DNA from: Thermoleophilia bacterium
Lineage (GTDB): Bacteria; Actinomycetota; Thermoleophilia; Miltoncostaeales; Miltoncostaeaceae
NCBI GenBank assembly: GCA_016780995.1
Contig: JADHKZ010000005.1
Location: forward strand, 1 to 35,553
Direction: 5' to 3'
DNA: 35,553 nt
Part shown: in pieces, positions 22,611-30,803 of the stretch
Numbering within the stretch: the first letter of the stretch is position 1
How the letters are laid out: each line of letters starts with the position of its first letter
Position numbers and translations under genes: made by a program
The notes under the pieces: generated by a model
The model's database searches: none
Told to the model about the DNA's origin: nothing
The model's input: only the letters and a program-made list of their open reading frames with translations

Positions 22611-23750
22611 TTACGTGCCTGACACCGGGGTGGCGGCGTCCTCCGCCTGCCAGCGCTTGATCGACTTGCGCAGGAACCAGTACTGCCAGAGGCCCCACAC
22701 GATCTGCGTGCCCAGGGCCACGCCGGTCCACACCAGCACGCCGGCCGTTGCCGAGTGCACCTCCATGCCGCCCGCCACCAGCACGCCGATGGCCAGGCCC
22801 TGCACGCCGCCGATTCCGCCGGGCAGGGGGATGAGCGAGCCCACCTGGCCGATGAAGTAGGCCATCAGCATCACCGGTAGGGCAATGGGTTCGGTGACCG
22901 CCGCGATGCCCAGGTAGAAGGCCACGAAGTCGAAGCCGGGGTTGGTGACCATGCCGCCGATCGCGGCGGGGCGGCGGATGATGCGCATGGCGTCGTATGC
23001 GCCGGGCGGCAGGCGGTCGCCGATGTCGCGAAGCGTGGTGCGCAGCTTCGCGAAGCGGCCGGTGAGGGCCGGACGCGAATCGGGGTCGGGCGGCACGAAG
23101 GTCCTGCCCTTCCAGGCGAACCCCAGGATCACCCCCACGACCGCCGCGGCGATGGCCGCCGGTATCCACGTGAGCGCCGGGTGGAGGTCGCCCGCCACCA
23201 GGCCCGCGCCGATGAGCACCCCCAGCACCATGATCATCACCGTCATCACGGTGTTGGACAGCACCAGGAACGCCGTGGTGGTGCGCGAGATCTGTGCCGC
23301 GGTGAACCCCGCACGCGCCAGCGCCCAGAACTGCACCGCGAACCCGGTGGCGCCGCCGCCCGGCAAGGTGTCGCCAAGCGCCAGCCGCGAGGTGGTGAGC
23401 TGCATGCTCTCCTTCAGCGACAACGGCCGCGCGGGCGTGTCGGCGTCGTGCGCGGTGCCCATGCGCGCCGCGGCGCCGTATACCGCCCAGAACAGCACCA
23501 CGTAGCCCCCGACCGAGAGGATCTCCATGGGCACCGCCAGCGCCACGTACAGCGGGTCGCCCTCGCGGACGTCCTGCCAGATGCGCGGCACCAGCTTGAG
23601 GATCCCGAAGATGATCAGCAGGAAGATGGCGTAGGTGATGACGCGCCCCAGCAGGTGCTTGAGCGCCGAGCGGTCCATGTGCCGCCACGCGGAGGGGTCG
23701 AAGTGCTTGCCCTTGACCCGGTGGGGGATGAAGCGGGTGAGGTGCGCCAC
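22611..23750 (-). CDS. Flippase-like integral membrane protein (lysylphosphatidylglycerol synthase TM/UPF0104 family)
   Basis: A 379-aa protein with about eight hydrophobic helices. The family signature SLIPLPGGIGGVQG (about 306-319) sits before the last helices, and an LGDTLPGGGATGFAVQFWAL segment near residue 125 is the usual first-half counterpart. The family includes the lipid-flipping half of MprF and many stand-alone proteins next to glycolipid or envelope genes; the stand-alone ones are thought to move lipids or lipid-linked sugars. No aminoacyl-transferase domain is fused. The GTG at 23750 has TAGGGT seven bases upstream (leaderless type). It is divergent from ktrB and probably co-transcribed with the Ntn hydrolase gene. 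Confidence 0.88.
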   Translation of the reverse strand: MAHLTRFIPHRVKGKHFDPSAWRHMDRSALKHLLGRVITYAIFLLIIFGILKLVPRIWQDVREGDPLYVALAVPMEILSVGGYVVLFWAVYGAAARMGTAHDADTPARPLSLKESMQLTTSRLALGDTLPGGGATGFAVQFWALARAGFTAAQISRTTTAFLVLSNTVMTVMIMVLGVLIGAGLVAGDLHPALTWIPAAIAAAVVGVILGFAWKGRTFVPPDPDSRPALTGRFAKLRTTLRDIGDRLPPGAYDAMRIIRRPAAIGGMVTNPGFDFVAFYLGIAAVTEPIALPVMLMAYFIGQVGSLIPLPGGIGGVQGLAIGVLVAGGMEVHSATAGVLVWTGVALGTQIVWGLWQYWFLRKSIKRWQAEDAATPVSGT

Positions 23751-23757
23751 GGAACCG

Positions 23758-23763
23758 ACCCTA
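23758..23763 (-). promoter_or_regulatory. -10 box TAGGGT, leaderless promoter of the flippase-like gene
   Basis: TAGGGT on the minus strand is followed by CGGTTCC and then GTG at 23750. It lies in the 71-nt region shared with the divergent ktrB gene, for which I see no clear promoter. Confidence 0.5.
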
Positions 23764-23821
23764 CTCCGCCGTCACCGCCCGCATCTGCGAGGATCGGTGG
23801 GATGACGGGGCGGAAGACGCC

Positions 23822-25183
23822 ATGAAGTTGTTCCCCCGGCGGCCTGACACAGGGCGCCGCGTACGCCCCACCCGGCCGCTCCTTCTGGCGTTCATGGGCG
23901 TGATCGCCGTGGGCACCATTCTCCTGATGCTGCCCGTCAGCAGCGCCAACCGCGGTGCCGCGCCCTTCGGGGACGCGGTGTTCACGGCCGCCAGCGCCGT
24001 GACCGTGACCGGGCTCACCGTGGTGGAGACCGCCACCTACTGGACCGGGTTCGGCGAGGCCGTGATCCTGGTGCTCATGCAGCTGGGCGGGCTGGGAATC
24101 ATGACCTTCACCGCCCTGCTGGTGGTCATCATCGGCGGCCGCCTGGGCATGCGCCGTCGCCAGGCCGCCCAGGCCGAGCAGGGCATCCTGGACCCCGGCG
24201 AGATCAAGCGGGTGGTCATCGGCGTGGCCGTGCTGTCCGCCACGATCGAGGCCATCCTGGCCATCATCCTGTTCCTGCGCTTCCTGTCCATCGGCATATC
24301 GCCGGGCGACGCCGCGTGGGACGGAATATTCCAGGCGGTCAGCGCATTCAACGGTGCCGGGTTCACCCTGTTCACCGACAGCCTCGCCGGCTTCCAGGGC
24401 GACGTGATCGTGCTGGGCACCGTGGCCATCGGCATCATCGCCGGCGGGCTCGGCGTGCCGGTCTGGGCCGACCTCACGCGACGCCGGCGCATGAAGCTGG
24501 CACGGCGCAGGTGGTCGTTCCATACCCGACTCACCCTCCTGGGCACCGCCATCCTGCTGGTGCTGGGCTTCGCGGTGATAACCATCTTCGAGTGGACCAA
24601 CCCGGCCACCCTGGGTGCCATGCCCTACGGCGAGCGCGTGATGAATGGTGCCTTCCAGGCCGTGACGCCGCGCTCGGCCGGCCTGTCCACCGTCGACTAT
24701 GGCGGCATGCGCGAGGAGACCCTGTTCTTCACGGACTTCCTCATGCTCATCGGTGGCGGCAGCGTGTCACCCGCGGGCGGAATCAAGGTCACCACCATGC
24801 TGGTGCTCGCCCTGGCGACCGTGGCGTCACTGCGGGGTGCAGCCGACGTGCAGTTCATCGGCAGGCGCCTGCCATCAGCTGCCATCCGGCAGGCACTGGC
24901 CGTGACGGTCATCTTCGCCAGCTCCATCCTGGTGGGCACGATCGCGCTCCTCATCGCCGCCGACGTGCAACTGAGCGCTGCGCTGTTCGAGGTGACCTCG
25001 GCGTTCACCACCACCGGCCTGTCCACGGGCATCACCAGCTCGCTCCCCGGCGTGGCCGAAGGCATACTGATCGTGCTGATGGTGGTGGGACGCCTTGCGC
25101 CGCAGCTGCTGGGCGCGGCCCTGGTGCTGCGCGAGACCGGATCCACCTATCGCTACCCCGAGGAGAGGCCGATCGTTGGCTAG
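23822..25183 (+). CDS. ktrB: Potassium uptake channel/transporter, KtrB/TrkH family
   Basis: A 453-aa membrane protein built of four M1-P-M2 repeats. The four selectivity-filter segments each carry the key glycine: SAVTVTGLT (near residue 60), SAFNGAGFT (near 178), AVTPRSAGLST (near 285) and SAFTTTGLS (near 400). It imports K+ (with Na+ coupling in some relatives) under control of a cytoplasmic RCK ring. Length fits KtrB rather than the longer TrkH. The stop overlaps the start region of the RCK subunit gene. A GGCGGAAG stretch before the ATG may serve as ribosome site. It is divergent from the flippase-like gene. Confidence 0.94.
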   Translation: MKLFPRRPDTGRRVRPTRPLLLAFMGVIAVGTILLMLPVSSANRGAAPFGDAVFTAASAVTVTGLTVVETATYWTGFGEAVILVLMQLGGLGIMTFTALLVVIIGGRLGMRRRQAAQAEQGILDPGEIKRVVIGVAVLSATIEAILAIILFLRFLSIGISPGDAAWDGIFQAVSAFNGAGFTLFTDSLAGFQGDVIVLGTVAIGIIAGGLGVPVWADLTRRRRMKLARRRWSFHTRLTLLGTAILLVLGFAVITIFEWTNPATLGAMPYGERVMNGAFQAVTPRSAGLSTVDYGGMREETLFFTDFLMLIGGGSVSPAGGIKVTTMLVLALATVASLRGAADVQFIGRRLPSAAIRQALAVTVIFASSILVGTIALLIAADVQLSAALFEVTSAFTTTGLSTGITSSLPGVAEGILIVLMVVGRLAPQLLGAALVLRETGSTYRYPEERPIVG

Positions 25184-25832
25184 TCGTGCGGAGATCATGA
25201 TCGTGGGCCTGGGCCGGTTCGGATCGGCGGCGGCCAACAGCCTGATCGAGCTGGGGCAGGACGTGATCGGAGTGGACTCCGAGTCCAAGCTCGTGCAGCG
25301 CTACGCCGCCATGCTCACCGAGGCGGTGGAGGTGGATGCCACCGACATCGACGCCATGCGCCTGATCGGCGCGCAGGACGTGCAGACCGCCGTGGTGGCG
25401 ATCGGCAACGACATCGAGGCCAGCATCCTGGCCGCATCGGTGCTGCTGGAGCTCGAGGTTCCGCGCGTGTGGGCCAAGGCCGTGAGCGACCGCCATGGGC
25501 AGATCCTGGAGCGCCTGGGCGTGCACCGCGTGGTGTTCCCGGAACGCGACATGGGAGACCGCGTGGCGCACGGCCTGGTGGGCCTGGCCCTGGACTTCGT
25601 GCTGATCGGCGCCGACTTCGCCATGGCCGAGACCACCGCCCCAAAGGAGGCCCTGGGCCGCACGCTGGCGGAGGTTGGGCTCCGCAGCAAATACGACGTC
25701 ACGGTGGTGTGCACCAAGCCGCCCGGCGGCACGTTCTCGCTCACCGGCCCCGACACCATCCTGAAGCCCGACGACACCCTGCTGGTGATCGGCGAGAAGG
25801 AGAACGTCGAGAGGTTCTCCCAGCTGGACTAG
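25176..25832 (+). CDS. ktrA: Potassium uptake regulatory subunit, KtrA (RCK) family
   Basis: A 218-aa RCK protein: an RCK_N Rossmann domain with GLGRFG (11-16) and the ribose-binding Asp34 in VIGVD, then an RCK_C domain (about 135-215; DDTLLVIGEKENVERF at the end). It forms an octameric ring on KtrB and gates it in response to ATP/ADP or cyclic di-AMP. The start is a TTG at 25176, chosen because AGGAGAGG (25161-25168) lies seven bases before it and the resulting length is normal; the ATG at 25197 would cut into the first beta strand. It overlaps the end of ktrB by eight bases. Its TAG directly abuts the stop of the convergent VWA gene. Confidence 0.92.
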   Translation: MASRAEIMIVGLGRFGSAAANSLIELGQDVIGVDSESKLVQRYAAMLTEAVEVDATDIDAMRLIGAQDVQTAVVAIGNDIEASILAASVLLELEVPRVWAKAVSDRHGQILERLGVHRVVFPERDMGDRVAHGLVGLALDFVLIGADFAMAETTAPKEALGRTLAEVGLRSKYDVTVVCTKPPGGTFSLTGPDTILKPDDTLLVIGEKENVERFSQLD

Positions 25833-25842
25833 CTAGCCCAGC
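25823..25842. terminator. 20-bp palindrome spanning two abutting stop codons
   Basis: GCTGGACTAG and CTAGCCCAGC are complementary except at one position, with no loop. The centre TAGCTA contains the ktrA stop and, on the other strand, the VWA gene stop. It may help to end both convergent transcripts, though a loop-free palindrome is a poor intrinsic terminator. Confidence 0.3.
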
Positions 25843-26825
25843 GGGGGCAGCGCGGGGGGCCGCGCGGGTCCGGCACCGGGGCCCGACGCGATGGGCCGGC
25901 GACGCACAAGCGTCATCAGCGCGCCGGCGGCCGCCAGGCAAAGCAGGGCGACGAGCGCGGCCAGCACGGCCAGCTGGCGCACGGTGGGCACCTGGGTGAG
26001 CGCCCCGCCGATGTCCTCGAAGATTCGCACCAGGTCCTCGGTGGACGTGGTCTGGGCGAACACCCCGCCGGTCTGGGTGGCCATGGCCGCGAGCTGGGTG
26101 GGCGGGGGCGGACGATCCGCCCGACCGGGGTCGTTGCCCAGCATCACGGTGTACACGGGCACGCGCTGGGCGCGGGCCCGCTGGGTGGCGTCCTCCGGGC
26201 TGATGCCCACGTTGCCCGCGCCGTCGCTCATCACGAGGATGCGGCCAGCCGACTGCTGGGGGGTGGGCGGCAGCGGCTCCAGCACCCCGGCGCCCCTCAG
26301 GCTGCCCAGCCCGGCCACCACGGCCGACCCCAACGCGGTGCCCTCGGCCATCGGCAGGTCGTCCAGCGCGGCGCGCACCGCGGGACGGTCGAGGGTGGGC
26401 GCCACGCGCACCACGGCCTTGGCGTCGAAGGTGACCAGGCCGACCAGTGCCTCGTCGGGCGCGGCGTCCAGGAAACGGTTGGCGGCCTCGCGCGCCGCGT
26501 CCAGCCGATTGGGCTTGAGGTCGTCCTTCTTCATCGAGAGCGAGGTGTCGATGGCCAGCATCACCGCTCCCTGGCGGCGCTCCTCGGTGGTCTCCACCGC
26601 CGGGCGCGCCAGCGCGATGGGACCCATGGCGGCAGCCACGATGGCCAGGCCCAGGGCGATGCGGCGGTACAGCCGGCCGCGGGCGTCGGTGCCGATGGCC
26701 ATCACCCGCGGGTCGGCGAAGGCGCGCGCCGCGTGCCCGCGCTGGCGCTCCCACGCCACGGCCATCACCACCAGCACGGGCACCAGCAGCAGGGCCCACA
26801 GCCACATGGGCGAGAGGAAGGTCAC
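25833..26825 (-). CDS. Membrane VWA-domain protein (BatA/BatB-like), second copy
   Basis: A 330-aa protein. An N-terminal membrane segment (5-23) and a second one (56-72) precede an extracytoplasmic-type or cytoplasmic VWA domain (about 85-280), with a third helix at about 293-315 near the C-terminus. The MIDAS metal site is complete: DTSLS (93-97), Thr in EGTALGSA and Asp in VMSDGAGN. This is the layout of BatA/BatB proteins, which work with MoxR ATPases in envelope stress, secretion or enzyme maturation. The GTG at 26825 overlaps the TGA of the first VWA gene (26822-26825). The C-terminal tail is Pro/Gly rich. The target protein is unknown. Confidence 0.9.
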   Translation of the reverse strand: MTFLSPMWLWALLLVPVLVVMAVAWERQRGHAARAFADPRVMAIGTDARGRLYRRIALGLAIVAAAMGPIALARPAVETTEERRQGAVMLAIDTSLSMKKDDLKPNRLDAAREAANRFLDAAPDEALVGLVTFDAKAVVRVAPTLDRPAVRAALDDLPMAEGTALGSAVVAGLGSLRGAGVLEPLPPTPQQSAGRILVMSDGAGNVGISPEDATQRARAQRVPVYTVMLGNDPGRADRPPPPTQLAAMATQTGGVFAQTTSTEDLVRIFEDIGGALTQVPTVRQLAVLAALVALLCLAAAGALMTLVRRRPIASGPGAGPARPPALPPLG

Positions 26826-27754
26826 AGGCGGGGCCCCACGCGCCACGCCGCCACGCCGGCCAGCACCAGTAGCAGGGCCGCGATCCCGATGGGCCACGAG
26901 GTGACCTCGCTCATCACCTGCTTGGTGCCGATGAACGTGCCCAGGTCCTCGTACACCCGGTTCACCGACTCGGCGTCCTTGCTCTCGAAGGCCTCGCCGC
27001 CGGTGATCTCGGCCACGGCGGCCAGCGACGCCGGGTCGGGCGGCACCGCGCGGCCGTCGGGCAGCACGCCCTCGGCGGTGCCGAGCGCCACGGTGTACAC
27101 CGGCACCCCCGCCTGCTTGGCCTGCTCGGCGGCCTCCTGCGGATCGGTGCCCACGGTGTTGGCGCCGTCCGACAGCAGCAGCACGCGGGCGCTGCGCAGC
27201 TTCTGCGCGCCGGGCTGGGTGGAGCGGATGGCGTCGAGCGACGACAGGATGGCCTCGCCCGATGCCGTGGCGCCGTCGGCCACCAGGGAGTCGATGGACC
27301 GCTTGAGCGCCGCGCGGTCGGTGGACGGCGGCAGCAGGATGTCGGCCTGCCCGTTGAACGCCACCAGGCCCACCTGGAACTGGCGCGGCACGGTGTCGGC
27401 GAAGGTCTTGGCGGCATCCTGCGCGGCGCGCAGGCGGTAGGGCGCCACGTCGTCGGCGGCCATGGACCCCGACACGTCGATGGCCAGCATGATGCTGCCC
27501 TCCTCGCGCGGGATGGCCGTGACGGCCTCGGGGCGCGCAAGGGCGAAGGTGAATCCCGTGAGCGCCAGCAGCAGCAGGGTGCCGGGAAGCCAGCGGGTCC
27601 ACCGTCGGCCGGGCGCGGCCACCGCCACCAGGTCGAGGTCGGCGAAGGGCACGGCCGCCGCCCGGGTGCCCCGGCGCTCGCGCAGCACCCACCAGGCCGC
27701 GCCCGCCACCAGCGGGATGAGCAGCAGCAGGGCCCAGGGGTTGGCGAAGCTCAC
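26822..27754 (-). CDS. Membrane VWA-domain protein (BatA-like), first copy
   Basis: A 310-aa protein with the same plan as its neighbour: helices at about 7-24 and 56-73, a VWA domain (about 85-275) and a C-terminal helix (about 287-305). MIDAS residues: DVSGS (93-97), Thr in DGATASGEA and Asp in LLSDGANTVG. The two VWA genes probably arose by duplication; the shared ...LARPEAV/LARPAVE... segment before the MIDAS supports this. The GTG start overlaps the stop of the DUF58 gene (27751-27754), and its stop overlaps the next gene. No BatC/BatE TPR or BatD protein is found nearby, so this is a reduced Bat-type cluster. Confidence 0.92.
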   Translation of the reverse strand: MSFANPWALLLLIPLVAGAAWWVLRERRGTRAAAVPFADLDLVAVAAPGRRWTRWLPGTLLLLALTGFTFALARPEAVTAIPREEGSIMLAIDVSGSMAADDVAPYRLRAAQDAAKTFADTVPRQFQVGLVAFNGQADILLPPSTDRAALKRSIDSLVADGATASGEAILSSLDAIRSTQPGAQKLRSARVLLLSDGANTVGTDPQEAAEQAKQAGVPVYTVALGTAEGVLPDGRAVPPDPASLAAVAEITGGEAFESKDAESVNRVYEDLGTFIGTKQVMSEVTSWPIGIAALLLVLAGVAAWRVGPRL

Positions 27755-28683
27755 GCGGCCCTCCGCGCGGGGCGCGCGGTGCCGAGCGCCCGGGCCAGGT
27801 CCATGAGCCAGTCGCGGCCGGGCTCCATGACCACGTAGCGGGCGCCGGTGCGGGCGATCATGCCGCGGCGGCGCGCCTCGGCATCCGCAACGGCGGCGGC
27901 GAACCGCTGCTGGAACGCGGGGTCGGAGGGATCCACCAGCAGGGTGCGACCGGTCTCCACGTCGCGCAGGGGGATCACGCCCACCGGCGGCATCTCCCGC
28001 TCGCGGCGGTCGCGGATCTCCACCACGATCACGTCGTGCCGGCGGCCCAGGCCGCCGATGGCGCGCTCCAGGCCGGGGGCCCAGGGCATGTCGCTGATCA
28101 CCACCACCATGCCGCGGTGGCGGGCCACCCGGCCGATCAGGGACACCGCGCGGGTCAGGTCGGTGCGGCCCTCGCCGTCGGGCACCACCGAGTCGATGGC
28201 TGCCACGGCGTCGATCAGCCCCCGGCGGTCACCACGCGGGGAGTGGATGAGGTCCAGGTCGCCGCGGGTGGTCACGGCCACGCCCAGGCGGTCACCCCGC
28301 CGGCGCAGCACCACGCCCAGCGCCGCCACCACCTCGCGGGCCTGGGCCACCTTGGTGCCGCCGTGCGTGCCGAAGGCCATGGACGCCGACATGTCCACCA
28401 GGGCCCAGGTGGTGAGCACGGGCTCCAGCTCGGGCACGCGCACCATGGGCTCACCGGTGCGCGCGGTGAGCGGCCAGTCGATCCAGCGCACGTCGTCACC
28501 CGGCGAGTAGGCACGGGTGATGGACGCCTCGCCGCCGGGGCCCGGGCGCCGGCCCCGGCGCTCGCCCTGCAGCAGGCCGTCGAGCCGACGGCCCACCTTC
28601 ACCTCCACGCGGCGGAGGAGGGTGGCGGCACTGCGCCCGGCCGGGACGGCGGGCGCGGCGTCAGGCGACGGCGCGACCGCCAC
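27751..28683 (-). CDS. DUF58 protein with VWA-like fold
   Basis: A 310-aa protein with the DUF58 signature ITRAYSPGDDVRWIDWPLTA (55-74), followed by a VWA-like domain whose metal site DMSAS (97-101), Thr in EGRTDLTRA and Asp in VISDMPW is intact. DUF58 proteins accompany MoxR ATPases almost everywhere and are thought to be adaptors that link the ATPase to its target. No membrane segment is seen. The GTG at 28683 implies a 23-bp overlap with the moxR gene; a shorter overlap is possible if an internal start is used. The first 20 residues are Ala/Pro-rich and may be disordered. Confidence 0.92.
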   Translation of the reverse strand: MAVAPSPDAAPAVPAGRSAATLLRRVEVKVGRRLDGLLQGERRGRRPGPGGEASITRAYSPGDDVRWIDWPLTARTGEPMVRVPELEPVLTTWALVDMSASMAFGTHGGTKVAQAREVVAALGVVLRRRGDRLGVAVTTRGDLDLIHSPRGDRRGLIDAVAAIDSVVPDGEGRTDLTRAVSLIGRVARHRGMVVVISDMPWAPGLERAIGGLGRRHDVIVVEIRDRREREMPPVGVIPLRDVETGRTLLVDPSDPAFQQRFAAAVADAEARRRGMIARTGARYVVMEPGRDWLMDLARALGTARPARRAA

Positions 28684-29689
28684 CGATCTCCACCTTGGGC
28701 TGCGCGATGGCGTCGACGATCCTGTCCAGCACCTGGTCGGGCTGCACCTCGGCCGCCAGGGCCTCGTAGCTCAGCACCACGCGGTGGCGCAGGGCGTCGT
28801 GGAACAGCGACGCCACGTCCTCGGGGAGAACGTACGAGCGCCCGCGCATCACGGCCAGCGCGCGCGCGCCGCGGATGAGCGACAGCGACGCGCGCGGTGA
28901 TCCGCCCAGCTCCAGGTACGGCGCCAGGTCGGGCAGGCCCGCCTGGGCGGGGTCGCGCGTGGCGGTGACCAGCTGCACGGCGTAGGCGCGCACGCGATGG
29001 TCAACGAACACCTCATCTGCCCTGCGCTGCAGCTCCATGATCTGATCGGGGTCCAGCAGACGGCGCGGCTCGGGCGGATCGCTGGCCATGCGGCGCACGA
29101 TCTCCTCCTCGTCGGCCGCCGTGGGATAGCCCACCACCAGCTTGAAGATGAAGCGGTCCAGCTGCGCCTCAGGCAGCGCGTACACGCCCTCGCTCTCGAT
29201 GGGGTTCTGGGTGGCCAGCACGAAGAAGGGCTTGTCCACGGGGTGGGTATCACCGGCAATCGACGCGTGGCCCTCGGCCATCACCTCAAGCAGCGCCGAT
29301 TGCACCTTGGCGGGAGCGCGGTTGATCTCATCGGCCAGCACGAAGTTGGCGAACACCGGGCCCAGGCGGGTGGTGAACTCACCCTCGCGGTCGAGCACCT
29401 GGCCGCCCACCACGTCACTCGGCACCAGGTCGGGCGTGAACTGGATGCGGCTGAAGTGCCCTCCCGACACCTTGGCCACGGTCTCCAGAGTGAGGGTCTT
29501 GGCCAGGCCGGGCACGCCCTCCAGCAGCACGTGGCCGCGGGCCAGCAGCGCCACCAGGATGCGGTCGAGCAGCTGGTCCTGCCCCACCACCACGCGCCGG
29601 AGCTCATAGAGCACGGCCTCCAGCCGGTCCCGGGGAGTGGCGGCGACCCCCGACGGGGGGAGCCCCTCCTGCATGGTCTCGTCGTTCAC
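28661..29689 (-). CDS. MoxR-family AAA+ ATPase
   Basis: A 342-aa AAA+ protein. Walker A is GVPGLAKT (58-65), Walker B is FVLADE (116-121), followed by INRAPAKVQSALLEVM, the characteristic MoxR/RavA helix-2-insert clade sequence. ATQNPIESEGVYALPEAQLDRF holds sensor 1 and the arginine finger region; GSPRASL near residue 265 is sensor 2. MoxR ATPases act as chaperones that insert metal or assemble complexes with VWA partners. AAGGAG (29695-29700) lies five bases before the GTG start. The gene begins 17 nt after the stop of the HtrA-like gene and ends overlapping the DUF58 gene, so the protease probably heads the same operon. Confidence 0.95.
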   Translation of the reverse strand: MNDETMQEGLPPSGVAATPRDRLEAVLYELRRVVVGQDQLLDRILVALLARGHVLLEGVPGLAKTLTLETVAKVSGGHFSRIQFTPDLVPSDVVGGQVLDREGEFTTRLGPVFANFVLADEINRAPAKVQSALLEVMAEGHASIAGDTHPVDKPFFVLATQNPIESEGVYALPEAQLDRFIFKLVVGYPTAADEEEIVRRMASDPPEPRRLLDPDQIMELQRRADEVFVDHRVRAYAVQLVTATRDPAQAGLPDLAPYLELGGSPRASLSLIRGARALAVMRGRSYVLPEDVASLFHDALRHRVVLSYEALAAEVQPDQVLDRIVDAIAQPKVEIGGGRAVA

Positions 29690-29706
29690 TACCGCTCCTT
29701 CTCCGC

Positions 29707-30645
29707 CTAGTCGACGCTGTCGAGGGCGCGGCGCACCTGGTCGGCGGTCACCGCGAAGCCGATGCCCACGTTGCCGGGCACCGGTGAGTTGATGGATGTG
29801 GGCACGCCCACCAGGCGGCCACGCAGGTCGAACAGCCCGCCGCCCGAGTTGCCGGGGTTGATGGGGGCGTCCGTCTGGATCATGGGGGTGCCGCTATCGC
29901 CCTGCCGGTTGACCGCGCTCACGACCCCCACCGTCACCGTGCCCCTCAGCCCGAACGGGCTGCCGATGGCGAACACCTGGTCGCCGGGGCGCAGCGCGGC
30001 ATCGGGCTCGGGCGCGATCTGCACCCCCTGCCCCACCTCGCCCTTGGGCCTGAGTACTGCCAGGTCGCGCGAGGCATCGGACATCACCACGGTGGCCGGT
30101 ACGCGACGGTCGTCTGCGGTGACCACCATCACGTCATCACCGCGCGCCCCCGCCACGTGCTCGTTGGTGATGATGAGGCCGCGCGGCGAGGTGACCACGC
30201 CGCTGCCCAGGCCGCCCTGGGCGCGCACCTGCACCACCGCGCCATCCACCGCCGCGATGGCGTCCTGCAGCGACCCGGCCGCGGGTGCCTCCGAGGACGC
30301 GCTCACCTGCGCGGATGACGACGGCGACGGGGAGTCATCCAGCAGGTACGTGGTTGCCGCACCCGCCACGCCGCCCGCCAGCACGGCGGCCACCACCACG
30401 GCGGCCATTCCGCTCCGTGCGCGCCTCCCGTCTCGGGGCGCACGCCCGATGGACGCGGCACGGCCCGGCGCGCGCGGCGGTGCAGGAGGGACATCCGCCG
30501 ACGCTTGCCGCGGCGCACCGGATCCCAGGGGCGGCAGCCCTCCCTGCGAGGAGGTGCTGCGGGGGCTCAGCGGCGGGAGGCCCTCACCACGCGCGGGGCG
30601 AGGGCCCAGCGGCGGCAGGGAGTCGACTCGATCGTCATCGGCCAT
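29707..30645 (-). CDS. Membrane-anchored HtrA-like trypsin-fold serine protease without PDZ domain
   Basis: A 312-aa protein. The cytoplasmic N-terminus (1-78) is Pro/Arg rich and contains three spaced LPPL motifs (10-13, 23-26 and 37-40). One membrane helix (about 79-101) follows, then a Ser-rich linker, then a trypsin-like domain (125-312) outside the membrane. The catalytic triad is His163 (TNEHVA), Asp194 (SRDLAVLR) and Ser267 (PGNSGGG). It resembles S1C/HtrA proteases, but the chain ends right after the protease domain, so the usual PDZ domain is absent. It probably cleaves misfolded or specific envelope proteins. It lies 17 nt upstream of moxR on the same strand, which ties it to the MoxR/VWA operon. 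Confidence 0.92.
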   Translation of the reverse strand: MADDDRVDSLPPLGPRPARGEGLPPLSPRSTSSQGGLPPLGSGAPRQASADVPPAPPRAPGRAASIGRAPRDGRRARSGMAAVVVAAVLAGGVAGAATTYLLDDSPSPSSSAQVSASSEAPAAGSLQDAIAAVDGAVVQVRAQGGLGSGVVTSPRGLIITNEHVAGARGDDVMVVTADDRRVPATVVMSDASRDLAVLRPKGEVGQGVQIAPEPDAALRPGDQVFAIGSPFGLRGTVTVGVVSAVNRQGDSGTPMIQTDAPINPGNSGGGLFDLRGRLVGVPTSINSPVPGNVGIGFAVTADQVRRALDSVD

Positions 30646-30770
30646 GGAACGGAACCGTAGACCCGGAGTGTGAAGGTCGCGGTAAGCCCGCTTAAGAGCT
30701 CATGAAGATCGAAACCCCCCGTTCCGGGGTGGCGGCACCGGCCGCCGGGCGTCATTGTGATGGTCGTCCG

Positions 30771-30776
30771 TACAGA
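30771..30776 (+). promoter_or_regulatory. Candidate -10 box TACAGA for the PAS protein gene
   Basis: TACAGA lies 28 nt before the ATG at 30804 and leaves room for a leader of about 20 nt with the GAGGGA ribosome site at 30792-30797. No -35 box at normal spacing is seen. Confidence 0.3.
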
Positions 30777-30803
30777 GCAGGGTGCCGGATCGAGGGATCA
30801 CCG

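Noticed and set aside
30702-30803. Upstream in-frame ATG extension of the PAS gene
   Set aside because: The added 34 residues look non-coding and contain a plausible -10 box; the ATG at 30804 has its own ribosome site.
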